A stretch of 35,538 nt of DNA from Myxococcales bacterium. GTDB lineage: Bacteria > Myxococcota_A > UBA9160 > SMWR01. The stretch is from contig JACZVU010000007.1 of NCBI GenBank assembly GCA_022572485.1, positions 1 through 35,538 on the forward strand, written 5' to 3'. The notes under the pieces are model-generated. The model was not told the DNA's origin, did no database searches, and worked only from the letters and a program-made list of their open reading frames with translations. The position numbers and the translations under genes are program-made. Positions 24,650-33,755 of this stretch are shown here, one piece after another; the first letter of the stretch is position 1, and every line of letters begins with the position of its first letter.

Positions 24650-25939
24650 TCAGGCTCCAATGACTCCCGAGGCCCGAAGGCGCTTCAGCTCGGCGGCACT
24701 CAGGTGGAGTTTCTCTCGCAGTACTTCGTCGGTGTGTTGGCCGAGCCGGGGCGGAGGCAAGTCGTAGCGGATCGGAGTCTCCGAGTAGCGGATCGGTGAG
24801 GCGACTCCCGGAATGTTCACCACGCCGTTTTCTGCGGTTGGGTCGGTATCCGGGATCTCGATTTTCAGCCCGCGTGCCTTCACCTGGGGGTCGGCGAAGA
24901 GCTGTTCGATGTCGTTGATCGGTCCGCAGGGCACAGCTGCCTGCTCGAGTGCGCTGAGCCAATCGGCGCTGGAGCGCGCCTTCATCAAATCTCCGAGCAT
25001 GGGAATCAAGATGCCCCGATTTTCAACTCGGCTCGGATTGGTGGCGAAACGCTCATCATCAGCGAGCTCGCGCTTTCCGGCCACTTTGCAGAAGCGCGCG
25101 AATTGGCTGTCGTTTCCGATTGCGAGGATGATGTACCCGTCTACAGTCTGGAAGGTTTCGTAGGGCACGATGTTCGGGTGTGCGTTTCCGAGTCGACCGG
25201 GTGCGCGACCCGAGACGAAGTAGTTGAGAGCCTGGTTGGCGAGCGCCGCTGCCTGGACATCCAGCAGCGAGATGTCGATGTGCTGACCTTCTCCCGTGTT
25301 GGCGCGGTGCGCGAGCGCGCCTTGAATGGCAATCACCGCATAGAGTCCGCTGAGAACATCGCTCACGGCGACACCGACCTTCACGGGCTTGCCGCCCGGC
25401 GCGGAGTCGGGCTCGCCGGTGATGCTCATCAAGCCGGACATTCCCTGGATGAGGAAGTCGTATCCCGGGCGTTCTCGGTAGGGCCCCGTCTGGCCGAATC
25501 CGGTGATCGAGCAGTAGATGAGTTCGGGGTTGTCCGTGCGGAGCGACGCGTAATCCAGTCCGTATTTTTCGAGCCCACCGACCTTGAAGTTTTCGATGAC
25601 GACATCGCTTTGCTGAGCGAGCGCTGTCACGATCCTCTGACCCTCGGGCCTGGTGAAGTCGATCGTCACGGAGCGCTTGCCACGATTGGTGCAAAGGAAG
25701 TAGGCGGCATCGCCCGTGGACTCATCCGCGTCGTCGCCGGTTCGTTTCGCGAAGGGAGGCCCCCAGCTGCGGGTGTCATCGCCGGTTCCCGGCCGCTCTA
25801 TTTTGATCACGCTGGCGCCGAGGTCCGCGAGGGTCTGCCCCGCCCAGGGGCCCGCGAGGATGCGGCTGAGTTCGAGCACGCGGATCTGGCTCAGCGGTGC
25901 AGCGATCGAGTGCGGGTTGCGATGGCGGGGGGTCGACAT
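24650..25939 (-). CDS. CaiB/BaiF family (class III) CoA-transferase
   Basis: A 429-aa enzyme moving coenzyme A between acyl carboxylates. The N-terminus IRVLELSRILAGPWAGQTLA (19-38) and LGASVIKIERPGTGD (40-54) are family hallmarks. RGKRSVTIDF and VVIENFKVGGLEKYGL follow. The Asp in DISLLDVQAA (near 227) sits where class III enzymes carry the catalytic Asp that forms the CoA thioester intermediate. Length is normal (400-450 aa). The start is the ATG at 25939; an upstream in-frame extension is not family-like. It is cytoplasmic. The substrate cannot be told from sequence; carnitine, bile acid, formyl or methyl-branched acyl CoA are known choices in the family. The thiolase 4 kb away is not in the same operon. 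Confidence 0.92.
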   Translation of the reverse strand: MSTPRHRNPHSIAAPLSQIRVLELSRILAGPWAGQTLADLGASVIKIERPGTGDDTRSWGPPFAKRTGDDADESTGDAAYFLCTNRGKRSVTIDFTRPEGQRIVTALAQQSDVVIENFKVGGLEKYGLDYASLRTDNPELIYCSITGFGQTGPYRERPGYDFLIQGMSGLMSITGEPDSAPGGKPVKVGVAVSDVLSGLYAVIAIQGALAHRANTGEGQHIDISLLDVQAAALANQALNYFVSGRAPGRLGNAHPNIVPYETFQTVDGYIILAIGNDSQFARFCKVAGKRELADDERFATNPSRVENRGILIPMLGDLMKARSSADWLSALEQAAVPCGPINDIEQLFADPQVKARGLKIEIPDTDPTAENGVVNIPGVASPIRYSETPIRYDLPPPRLGQHTDEVLREKLHLSAAELKRLRASGVIGA

Positions 25940-25962
25940 GCGGCATCCAAAATAAAGCAAGC

Positions 25963-25978
25963 GTTGCTCACCAGCAAC
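25963..25978 (-). promoter_or_regulatory. Hairpin/dyad in the CoA-transferase leader
   Basis: GTTGCT, 4-nt loop, AGCAAC: a perfect 6-bp dyad 24 bp upstream of the start codon. It could be an operator or a leader hairpin. A -10-like TATACT lies further upstream on the same strand (25985-25990). Confidence 0.35.
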
Positions 25979-26182
25979 ATTGAGAGTATAAGGGCGCAGC
26001 GGCACGATGGTGATGGCGTGTTTCTTCGATCGCCAGCGCTACGGGCCCTTGCCGATTCAAAATGACGGCGAGCTCGCAACACTCTACAGCTGAATGTTTC
26101 GCTTCCCCCTCCGCTCTTGGTGATCATGGAGCCTGGTCGGTCGGTTCGGTCTCGAATTTGATCCCGGCACGAATGGAATCGC

Positions 26183-26229
26183 AGAGCACGGTGAACCCGA
26201 ATCTTCGCTGAGATGGTTCACCGCGCTCT
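26183..26229 (-). terminator. Strong hairpin after the subtilisin gene
   Basis: A 15-bp inverted repeat with one mismatch, AGAGCACGGTGAACC at 26183-26197 and GGTTCACCGCGCTCT at 26215-26229, with a 17-nt loop, about 50 bp after the stop codon. No T-run follows on the minus strand, so it may protect the mRNA 3' end rather than terminate. The rest of 25940-26277 shows no gene. Confidence 0.5.
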
Positions 26230-26277
26230 CCCTGGCGAAACGAGCTAGCTGAACATTCGCGGTCTGCGCCTCATCGA

Positions 26278-29200
26278 TCACGGTCGGCAGATCGGCTGAT
26301 CGGGAAACCGCGCGCTTCGCACTTCTTGCTTGAGCCTGGCGGGAACCGGGCACTCCAGAATCGACTGCCCGGGTTCGGGGTAGTCGATGGCCACCACGCA
26401 TTCGGCGGGTTCGGCGATTTCGATCACCCGGTCGATCTCCGCTCCGTGCAGGCGCTGGATGATTCCGCTCGGCCAACGCACCCGAATCTCGTCGATATGC
26501 GTGGCGCCGCCCAGCCCGAAGTGCAGGTTTTGGGAGTCGACAGGGGAGGTGTGGAGTTCGCGCAGCTGGGTTTGCCCGCCTGCGCGAACCGTGACCCGCG
26601 CTCCATAAGCGTCTCGATGGCTGATTGTGCCGCGCAACCGCACGGCGATCCAATGGTTTCGCCGGCCCGTCAGGTTCTCGTAGAAGGCTCCGAGCCCCCC
26701 GGCTCCGAACACGCCCGACGGCGCGTAGATATCCAGGGCGCCGTCGCCGTTGTAGTCGCCAATCGCCGCTGCGGCGCCGGACGGGCCCGTATTCCTCGGG
26801 AATGCGAGATCCGTCACCCGGGTAAACGTGCCGTCGCCATTGTTTTCGTAGAGCGAATTGGTGCGGATCTCGGTGAGGGATTCGCTGGTTACGTAGAGAT
26901 CGAGGTCGCCGTCGTTGTCGTAATCGAAGAAGGCATTGCCCCAGTAGATTCCGCTGATGTCTCTCGCTGCGAGGTCTCCGGATTCCGCGGTGACGTCGGT
27001 AAAGCCCCCGGCTCCATTGTTTCGGTAGAGGGTGCTCACGGGCGCGCCGTCCTCTGCGCGTCGGCCCGTCAGGAAGATGTCGATGTGTCCGTCGTTGTCG
27101 TAATCGCCGACGGCACCTCCCATGGAGGCAGTCGACTCGCACTCCGGTCGCCGGTCGTGGTGACTCTCCGCCGTACAGCCTTGCTTATTCCGCCGAAATG
27201 GCGTGAGGCCAGCGCGGACCGCGACATCGGAGAACGTGCCATCGCCGTTGTTCTGGTACAGGCGGATGCCGAAGGTCGACGCGAACAGCAGATCCGAGTC
27301 CGCATCGTTGTCAAAATCGAATACCAGGATCTGGCCATTGATGAGCTGGGATGCGGGGTCGAGGCAGGTCTTTGCGGTGACGTCCGTGAAGCTGTGGTTG
27401 CCGTTGTTGCGCATCAGGGAAAGACCCGACGGGCGATCTCCCGAAAAACGTTGATTCGAGCTGGACACGAAGTCGACCCAACCGTCGCCGTCGTAATCGA
27501 GGGCTGCGGCCGTGAACGCGCGCAATCCCCGGATGCCGCTGGAGTCGGTGATGTCCGAGAAGTTTCCCCCTCCGGTATTCAGCAAGAGTCCGCTGCCGGC
27601 GATGACGTTGAAGCCGGCCATGAATAGATCCTGGTCGTCGTCGTTGTCGATGTCGAAGAAAAGGCCCTGGGAAACGCCGATTCCTCCCCAACCACCCCGC
27701 GCCGTGAAGGACCCGCCGGAGTTTTCGTAGAGGCTATTGCTGAACCCTCCGACCAGCTGCGCGTCGGCATCTCCGTCGCCGTCGTAGTCATGTAGTGCGA
27801 CCCAGGGCAGAATATCGAAGACCGGGAGTCCTGTTCGCCGCGTGACGTCCGCGAAGTGGGTGATGTAAACCGCAAAGGAGAGGGTTTCCAGGTAGCCGTC
27901 GATACCCTCGAGCGTGAGGTCGAAGAGGACCTCCTCTCCGATTGGCATCGAGGCATCGAAGCCCACCTCGAAGGGATCGCCGAGGTTGTCGACCGTTTGG
28001 CCCGTCGCAAGAACCGCGAATTCCGTCCGATTCTTTCGGATGATCGCAAACGGGCTTTCGGTTGCGAGGGTGGCGCTGACTTCCGAGGTGGCGACCCATT
28101 GGTTCTGGAGGAATACCGCGATCGACGCGTCTCGCCCCGGTGCTGCTCTGCCCGAGTCGACGCCGATCAGCTTGACCAGGGGGCGCGGCTCGGCGGTGAG
28201 CGACGCCAGCAAGTCGATCCTGCCGCGGCCGAGCGTCGTTTCGAAGCCCGGATTCGATGCTGCGATCGATGCTGCGCCCGCCAACAGGCGGCCTCGAAGG
28301 TCGTCGAGAGAGCGCCCCGGATCCTGGCTCAGCAAGACGGCTGCCGCGCCGGATACGTGGGGGCACGCCATGCTCGTGCCACTGATCTGGAGGTAGTTGC
28401 TCCCAACGCTGCGTTCCGGGCGTTCCTCGGCGATCGCATTTTTTCCGGCGTTTGCATTGAGTGACAGAATCGCGACCCCGGGTGCCGAGACATCGATCCC
28501 GATTCCGAAGTTCGAGAAGGCCGCCCGGACATCGTCCGGATCGGTGGCGGCGACGGCGAGTACTTCGTCCAGATTCGCCGGTGAGAAGCTCGCCACGTTG
28601 GCGTCGGAATTTCCTGCCGCGGCGATCGACAAGACACCGAGAAGTTTTGCGTAGCGAAATGCCGCGGCCAGGGTCTCCGAAGCGGCGAATCCACCCCAAG
28701 ATGCAGAGATGATGTCGGCCCCCATGTCGGCCGCGTAACGAACGGCGTTGGCAAGCGCGAGCGCGTCTCCCGAGCCCGAATCGGCGAGACCCTTGAGCGC
28801 CATGATCTTCGCCCAGGGTGCGACCCCAATGACTCCGATTTCATTGTCACCGTGTGCGGCGATGGTGCCGGACACGTGTGTGCCGTGGCCGAGGCGGTCT
28901 TCGGGGGTTCCGTCAGCGTCCACGAAGTCCCAGCCGAGGATGTCGTCCACGAGCCCGTTGCCATCGTCGTCGAGGTCGTTGCCTAGAATCTCTGCGGGGT
29001 TGCTCCAGAGATTGAACGCGATGTCCGGGTGGCCGACATCGAGGCCCGAGTCGATGACCGCTACCACCACGTGCTCGCCGGGCCGGGTTTCGGAGGCGTC
29101 GAAGTCTCCGTTGCGATCGAGATCGAATTCGTTCCAGCCCTCGATGGCCCGAATTTTTTCGATTCCCCAAAGATCGAGATGCGGCTGTCCCCAGGCGCCC

Positions 29201-29769
29201 TCCGAAAAGTGGACTCCATCCTCGGAGAGATAACGGTCGTCGGGGATGAAAGGCTCATCTGGGAGGGGGGTTTCCATCGTGTGATAGAGAAAATTGGGTT
29301 CGACGTAGACGACTCCCGGTTGTGCGGCCAACTCTGCGATCGCCTGCAGGATGTCCGTGGAGCCCGCGAGCTGAACGACGAAGGTGTTTTCGAGATCGGG
29401 AACCTCCTGGCCGTGTGGCGCTCGGGCTGCCCGTGTTGCGAAGCGCCGCCTTGCGCGTTCGGCACTTTGTGCTGCGGTCGCAATCGAGGAATGGGAACTT
29501 CCGAATCCGACGAATGCCCTGCGCTGACGGATGGCGCCGTGGCGCAGGAGCAGTGCGCTCAGCGCGCTGCCATCCCCGAGGTCCAGCGATTTCGCCCGGC
29601 TCTCAGAGAGCTTCAGGATGATCTGGTCGGGGCGAAAGACCTCCGGCGTGCGCAACTTCGGATTCTCGGGCGCTGGTGCGGCAGAGCCGATCGGGGCGAA
29701 AGCGATGAATGCCAGGAAACAAGCACCCAGCTGGGTGGCGATTTTCGCTGTGGGGGCGAATCTTTTCAT
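26278..29769 (-). CDS. Secreted subtilisin-like protease with FG-GAP repeats and ASPIC/UnbV domain
   Basis: A 1163-aa exported S8 serine protease. The signal peptide ends near IGSAA. A propeptide-like region (about 40-165) is followed by the catalytic domain: AVIDSGLD (Asp240), GHGTHVSG (His295), AAGN (oxyanion Asn387) and SGTSMACPHVSG (Ser466). All triad residues are present. An EF-hand-like insert DLDRNGDFD lies just before the Asp motif. After a spacer domain, residues about 660-1050 carry FG-GAP/VCBS repeats with DYDGDGD and DYDNDGD loops, then an ASPIC/UnbV domain (GARVTVRAGGQTQLREL, IRVRWPSG). It is probably surface-bound or extracellular. The start is the ATG at 29769; a GTG three codons earlier is possible. 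Usual subtilisins lack the C-terminal half. Confidence 0.9.
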   Translation of the reverse strand: MKRFAPTAKIATQLGACFLAFIAFAPIGSAAPAPENPKLRTPEVFRPDQIILKLSESRAKSLDLGDGSALSALLLRHGAIRQRRAFVGFGSSHSSIATAAQSAERARRRFATRAARAPHGQEVPDLENTFVVQLAGSTDILQAIAELAAQPGVVYVEPNFLYHTMETPLPDEPFIPDDRYLSEDGVHFSEGAWGQPHLDLWGIEKIRAIEGWNEFDLDRNGDFDASETRPGEHVVVAVIDSGLDVGHPDIAFNLWSNPAEILGNDLDDDGNGLVDDILGWDFVDADGTPEDRLGHGTHVSGTIAAHGDNEIGVIGVAPWAKIMALKGLADSGSGDALALANAVRYAADMGADIISASWGGFAASETLAAAFRYAKLLGVLSIAAAGNSDANVASFSPANLDEVLAVAATDPDDVRAAFSNFGIGIDVSAPGVAILSLNANAGKNAIAEERPERSVGSNYLQISGTSMACPHVSGAAAVLLSQDPGRSLDDLRGRLLAGAASIAASNPGFETTLGRGRIDLLASLTAEPRPLVKLIGVDSGRAAPGRDASIAVFLQNQWVATSEVSATLATESPFAIIRKNRTEFAVLATGQTVDNLGDPFEVGFDASMPIGEEVLFDLTLEGIDGYLETLSFAVYITHFADVTRRTGLPVFDILPWVALHDYDGDGDADAQLVGGFSNSLYENSGGSFTARGGWGGIGVSQGLFFDIDNDDDQDLFMAGFNVIAGSGLLLNTGGGNFSDITDSSGIRGLRAFTAAALDYDGDGWVDFVSSSNQRFSGDRPSGLSLMRNNGNHSFTDVTAKTCLDPASQLINGQILVFDFDNDADSDLLFASTFGIRLYQNNGDGTFSDVAVRAGLTPFRRNKQGCTAESHHDRRPECESTASMGGAVGDYDNDGHIDIFLTGRRAEDGAPVSTLYRNNGAGGFTDVTAESGDLAARDISGIYWGNAFFDYDNDGDLDLYVTSESLTEIRTNSLYENNGDGTFTRVTDLAFPRNTGPSGAAAAIGDYNGDGALDIYAPSGVFGAGGLGAFYENLTGRRNHWIAVRLRGTISHRDAYGARVTVRAGGQTQLRELHTSPVDSQNLHFGLGGATHIDEIRVRWPSGIIQRLHGAEIDRVIEIAEPAECVVAIDYPEPGQSILECPVPARLKQEVRSARFPDQPICRP

Positions 29770-29970
29770 GCTGCGCACCAGAATCCGCTCGACTGACCGG
29801 CCCGATCAGCGATTGCCGAAGCCGTGAGGATATCACGAGATGGGAACCCTCTGGCGTTCTAGATTTTGGCTTGAGCACCGAAGCAAGCCCTGCGCAGCCC
29901 AGCGGCAGTTCTGCGTGCTAGTTTGGGCGCGCAGGGAGGTTTTCGTTCCCCTCAACCCAGAGGTTTAGCC

Positions 29971-31167
29971 ATGGCTCGCGAAGTCGTCATCGTCGATAGC
30001 GTCCGCACGGGACTCACCAAGGCCCACCGAGGCTCCTTCAACATCACGGAGCCCGTCGAGTACACCGCTCACGTCCTGCGGGAGGTCGTGTCGCGCCACC
30101 CCAATCTCGATGCCGCAGAGGTCGAGGACGTGATTCTTGGCTGCGGCTTTCCAGAGGGGTGTCAGGGCATGAACATGGGGAGAATCGCTGCGCTTGCCGC
30201 GGGATTTCCCCAAACCGTGGCTGGTACCACTGTGAATCGCTTCTGCTCTTCGGGTTCGCAGGCGATCATGATGGCCGCGCACGCGATCCTCAACGAGGGC
30301 GCGGAGGTCGCGATCGGAGCCGGGGTCGAGACCATCACGATGATGCAAGACGGCAGCATGAACACGACCCGAATGGTCAATCAAGGTGCGCAGGAGCGCT
30401 TTCCCGGTCTGTATTTTCCGATGGGCTTGACCGCCGAGGTGGTTGCCGAACGCTACGAGATCAGCCGCGAGGATCAAGACAAGATTGCGCTCGTGAGCCA
30501 GCAACGCTACGCGGCGGCCGTAGAAGCCGGCTATGTCAGCGAAGACATCGTGCCGATGAAGGTCACCCGCAAGGTGATGAAGAAGGATGAGGAGCCCTAC
30601 GAAGAAGGGTTCGTGGTCGATCGGGACGAGTGCAACCGTCCGAACACCACTCTCGAGGGGCTCGCAGCCCTCAAGCCGGTATTCAAACCCGAGGGAAAAG
30701 GGGGCACGGTGACGGCGGGAAACGCCTCGCAACTTTCCGACGGCGCCTCCGCGACACTTCTGATGAGCGCGGAGCGCGCGAAGCAGCTCGGCGTCGAACC
30801 GCTTGGCATCTATCGTGGCAGCGCGATCGCGGGCTGTGGGCCCGAGGAAATGGGGGTCGGTCCCGTGTTCGCGGTGCCCAAGCTGCTGAAGCGGCACGGC
30901 CTGACGGTGGACGACATCGACATCGTCGAACTGAACGAAGCCTTCGCGTCACAGCTCCTCTACTGCAAGCGCAAACTCCAGATTCCCGACGAAAAGCTCA
31001 ATCCGATGGGAGGGTCGATCTCGATCGGCCACCCCTTCGGGATGACTGGATCGCGAATGACCGGCCAGCTGTTGCGCGAACTCAAGCGCCAGGGCAAGCG
31101 ATTTGGCATCGTGACGATGTGCGTCGGCGGCGGTCAGGGCTTCGCGTCTCTTTTTGAAGCCGGCTGA
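29971..31167 (+). CDS. Thiolase, acetyl-CoA C-acyltransferase
   Basis: A 398-aa thiolase that cleaves 3-ketoacyl-CoA to acetyl-CoA and a shortened acyl-CoA, or runs the reverse condensation. [10 protein letters not shown] holds the nucleophilic Cys92, [10 protein letters not shown] the catalytic His354 and MCVGGGQG the acid/base Cys384, so all active-site elements are intact. ELNEAFA is the conserved thiolase loop. The start is the ATG at 29971 with AGAGG 6-7 nt upstream. Length suits the degradative FadA/AtoB family. It is cytoplasmic. It stands 35 bp before recQ on the same strand, so they may be co-transcribed, though their functions do not connect. It is divergent from the protease gene. 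Confidence 0.93.
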   Translation: MAREVVIVDSVRTGLTKAHRGSFNITEPVEYTAHVLREVVSRHPNLDAAEVEDVILGCGFPEGCQGMNMGRIAALAAGFPQTVAGTTVNRFCSSGSQAIMMAAHAILNEGAEVAIGAGVETITMMQDGSMNTTRMVNQGAQERFPGLYFPMGLTAEVVAERYEISREDQDKIALVSQQRYAAAVEAGYVSEDIVPMKVTRKVMKKDEEPYEEGFVVDRDECNRPNTTLEGLAALKPVFKPEGKGGTVTAGNASQLSDGASATLLMSAERAKQLGVEPLGIYRGSAIAGCGPEEMGVGPVFAVPKLLKRHGLTVDDIDIVELNEAFASQLLYCKRKLQIPDEKLNPMGGSISIGHPFGMTGSRMTGQLLRELKRQGKRFGIVTMCVGGGQGFASLFEAG

Positions 31168-31202
31168 TCCCGGCGCCCGGCAGGGTTCCGCATAGGTAGC
31201 TG

Positions 31203-33152
31203 ATGTCCGATCCTTCGACCGAGGCGCCGCGCCATGCTGCGTCCGAGATGAGCATCGATGCCGGGCTCGAACGCCTCGGCTACCGCGCGTTTCGCATGGG
31301 GCAGCGGCGGGCCATCGAGACATTATTGGCCGAAGACCGCCTGCTGCTCGTCGCGCCGACCGGCGGCGGCAAGAGCCTGATCTATCAACTCCCCGCGGTG
31401 GTGTTGCCGGGCACCACGCTCGTGATCTCTCCGCTGATCTCGCTGATGGTCGATCAGGTCGAAGCCCTCGAGGAGCGCGGTATCTCGGCGACATTTCTCG
31501 CAGCCACACTCGACTCCAACGAGTTGCGCGGCCGCATGTCCGCGATTGCGCGCGGTGCGTTCGAGCTGGTCTACGTGGCCCCCGAGCGGCTGGCCTTCGC
31601 GGGTTTCCGCTCGATGCTCAAAGGGCTCGACTGTCCGCTGATCGCGATCGATGAGGCGCATTGCATCAGCGAGTGGGGTCACGATTTCCGCCCTGAATAC
31701 CTGAAAATCGGCAAGCTGCTCGAGGATTTCCCGGAATCTCGAGTGCTCGCCTGCACGGCGACCGCGACACCTGTCGTGCGCGACGAGATCCTCGAGCGAT
31801 TGAGGCTACCCGCCGAGACCCCACAGCTCATCTACGGCTTTGCACGTCCCAATCTGTCGTTGAGGGTGCGCGAGGTTCAGCAGAAACGAGAGCGTGAGCA
31901 CTGCATCGACACCGCGCTCGAGGAAGCACTGGGCAGGCCCGGCTCGCGGCGCGGCGCGGCGATCCTCTACTGCCCGACGCGAAAGATTGCCGAAGTCCAG
32001 GCCGACCGGATTCGTGCGCACGGTTGGAAGTGCATGGCCTACCACGCGGGCAAGACCGGCGCGCGGCGCGAGCAGGTCCAGCGGGCGTTTTCTTGCGGAG
32101 AACTCGAGGTGGTCGCTGCCACCAATGCCTTCGGGATGGGGATCGACCGCGCCGACGTGCGCGCCGTGATCCACTTCTCGCCGCCCGGGTCGATCGAGGC
32201 CTACTATCAGGAAGTCGGTCGCGCGGGGCGCGACGGCGCCGACGCGCTCGCCTTGATGGTCGTCTCTCCTGGCGACATGGCGCGACGCCGCGCGCTGCTC
32301 GAGATGGACGTGGCAGAACATGGGTCCGCTCAACACATCATGGAACACAAATGGGGGATGTTTCTCGAGCTGATGCGCTTCGCGGAGGGCGGCAGCTGTC
32401 GTCACGACGCCGTGTTGCGCTACTTCGGCGACGAAGCCGAAACGCTCTCGGGTTGCGGTCGCTGCGATGTCTGCGAGGCACTCTCCTCGGGTGCGGGTGA
32501 CGAAGGGGCGCTCGACCGCGAAGAGGTGACTCTCGTGGTCCGCAAGGCGCTCAGCGCAGTCGCGCGGGTTCACGGGCGCTTCGGGTTGAGTGCGGCGGTC
32601 GCGTTGCTGCGGGGTGCGAAGGATCCGCGCTTGGAGCACCTCGGCCTCGATCGAACTTCAACCTTTGGTGTGTTGCGCGCGTATCGCGAAGAATGGCTCA
32701 CGCGTTTGTTGAGGCGCTGTGTGACTGCGGGTTGGGTCGACTTCTTCGGCCTCGATCGCCCAGTGGTCGCGCTTACCGAGGAAGGCATCTCGACGATGCG
32801 CGGCGAACGCCCCGTGCGCCTGCTGTTACCCGCGCTCAAAGCGGCTCCCGTTGCGAAATCGAAATCGGGGAGTCCAGTTTCCCGGCGCAGTGTGGCTCCG
32901 CGCGAGAGCGCCGCGGTACTCGGCGATCGCGACCGCACACTCTTCGACGCGCTGCGCCGCTACCGCCTGAAGCGCGCGACCGCCCAGGGGGTGCCCCCCT
33001 ACGTGGTCGCGAGCGATCGTTCCCTCCGCGAAATTGCTGCCGAACGCCCCCGCACGATCGACGCGCTGTTGCTCGTCCATGGCATCGGCCCCGCAAAAGC
33101 CAAGCGCTACGGGAAGGGCCTGCTCGAGGTCGTTGCGGAGAGCGCGAACTAG
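31203..33152 (+). CDS. recQ: ATP-dependent DNA helicase RecQ
   Basis: A 649-aa superfamily 2 3'-to-5' helicase acting in recombination and replication-fork repair. Motif I APTGGGKS (51-58) and DEAH at 150-153 give the ATPase. ATNAFGMGIDRADVRAVIH and QEVGRAGRDG are RecQ motifs V and VI. A zinc-binding region follows (SCRHDAVLRYFG, then CGRCDVC), then a winged-helix region, a low-complexity linker (about 550-575) and a C-terminal HRDC domain (FDALRRYRLKRA ... LLLVHGIGPAKAKRYG). Size and domain order are those of bacterial RecQ. ATG start at 31203 with AGGT close upstream. Confidence 0.93.
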   Translation: MSDPSTEAPRHAASEMSIDAGLERLGYRAFRMGQRRAIETLLAEDRLLLVAPTGGGKSLIYQLPAVVLPGTTLVISPLISLMVDQVEALEERGISATFLAATLDSNELRGRMSAIARGAFELVYVAPERLAFAGFRSMLKGLDCPLIAIDEAHCISEWGHDFRPEYLKIGKLLEDFPESRVLACTATATPVVRDEILERLRLPAETPQLIYGFARPNLSLRVREVQQKREREHCIDTALEEALGRPGSRRGAAILYCPTRKIAEVQADRIRAHGWKCMAYHAGKTGARREQVQRAFSCGELEVVAATNAFGMGIDRADVRAVIHFSPPGSIEAYYQEVGRAGRDGADALALMVVSPGDMARRRALLEMDVAEHGSAQHIMEHKWGMFLELMRFAEGGSCRHDAVLRYFGDEAETLSGCGRCDVCEALSSGAGDEGALDREEVTLVVRKALSAVARVHGRFGLSAAVALLRGAKDPRLEHLGLDRTSTFGVLRAYREEWLTRLLRRCVTAGWVDFFGLDRPVVALTEEGISTMRGERPVRLLLPALKAAPVAKSKSGSPVSRRSVAPRESAAVLGDRDRTLFDALRRYRLKRATAQGVPPYVVASDRSLREIAAERPRTIDALLLVHGIGPAKAKRYGKGLLEVVAESAN

Positions 33153-33165
33153 CACGGTGTTGCGT

Positions 33166-33282
33166 GCGAGCCGGCCCAGCGTTCTCGAAGCCCGTGCGAA
33201 TAAGCGCGACGGAGTCGTCGTCGCGACCTGGGTCGGCGGATCTTGCGTATCGGTCGGAGAAGGAGTCATCGAAGTCGATTAG
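33166..33282 (+). pseudogene. C-terminal remnant of a PhzF-family isomerase gene
   Basis: Directly after recQ, about 38 in-frame codons ending at a TAG (33280-33282) read like the end of PhzF-family proteins: RPSVLEARANKRDGVVVATW followed by VGGSCVSVGEGVIEVD. The family's last strands have the pattern RPS-L-A, then VGG-V-V-EG-I-V. No start codon, ribosome binding site or remaining domain is present, and upstream the same frame lies inside recQ. I take it as what a deletion left behind. The match is short and from memory of the family, so it could be chance. Confidence 0.5.
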
Positions 33283-33707
33283 ACCCTGCCCCAAGGCTCA
33301 CGAAAAGGCTGAATGGGCGCGCTCTGGCCTAACGAGAACGCGCGCGACCACCCTCATTACATATCGTAAGCCAGGTTCCTGGTTGAGCTCCTCTGCGGGA
33401 GTTGGCTGCACGGGTGCGGAGAGGGGAGGCCATCGGGCTCCAACCCCATGTCGCCCTCAGGCCTCTCCTCTCCGCACCCAAGTGACATCACATTCGATCG
33501 GGCCGCTGAATGCGGTGGTTCTTTTTCACGCGCTGGCAGCGAATTTGCTGGGGAGCCGGGGAGAAGGGCTGCGTGCCCGGACAGACCATGACTGTTTTAA
33601 GTCGAGCTTCACTAGCTGTGGGACCCGTTGGCCGGATCGAGTTCTGAGCGAGTGGCTCTTGTGTCCGGATCCCTTGGGAATGGGGTTGCGCTCCTAGTGA
33701 TGTCGCA
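33283..33707. other. Intergenic region with long inverted repeat, no gene assigned
   Basis: No gene I can support. It contains the 20-bp inverted repeat listed separately. The stretch 33500-33690 has open frames on both strands with no start signals; one plus-strand frame reads NAVVLFHALAANLLGSRGEG, which looks less random than its surroundings and may belong to a dispersed repeat or element remnant. I cannot assign it. Confidence 0.4.
33412..33479. repeat. 20-bp inverted repeat with 28-nt loop
   Basis: Left arm 33412-33431 starts GGGTGCGGAGAGG; right arm 33460-33479 is its reverse complement with one mismatch. This is the longest inverted repeat I found in the window. No T-run follows on either side. 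It could be an RNA hairpin, a transposon end or a dispersed palindromic repeat. Confidence 0.7.
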
Positions 33708-33710
33708 AAA

Positions 33711-33744
33711 GGGGCGCCCCCACCAACTCCAGGGAGGGCGCCCC
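33711..33744 (-). terminator. Intrinsic terminator of the small secreted-protein gene
   Basis: On the minus strand, GGGGCGCCC and GGGCGCCCC form a 9-bp GC stem with a 16-nt loop, followed by TTTT. It lies 12 bp after the stop codon at 33756-33758. Confidence 0.85.
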
Positions 33745-33755
33745 GGTGGCTCGTA

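Noticed and set aside
33500..33700. Possible transposase fragment or group II intron end
   Set aside because: One frame looks protein-like, but I see no catalytic motif, terminal repeats or second copy in the window, so it is not listed as a mobile element.
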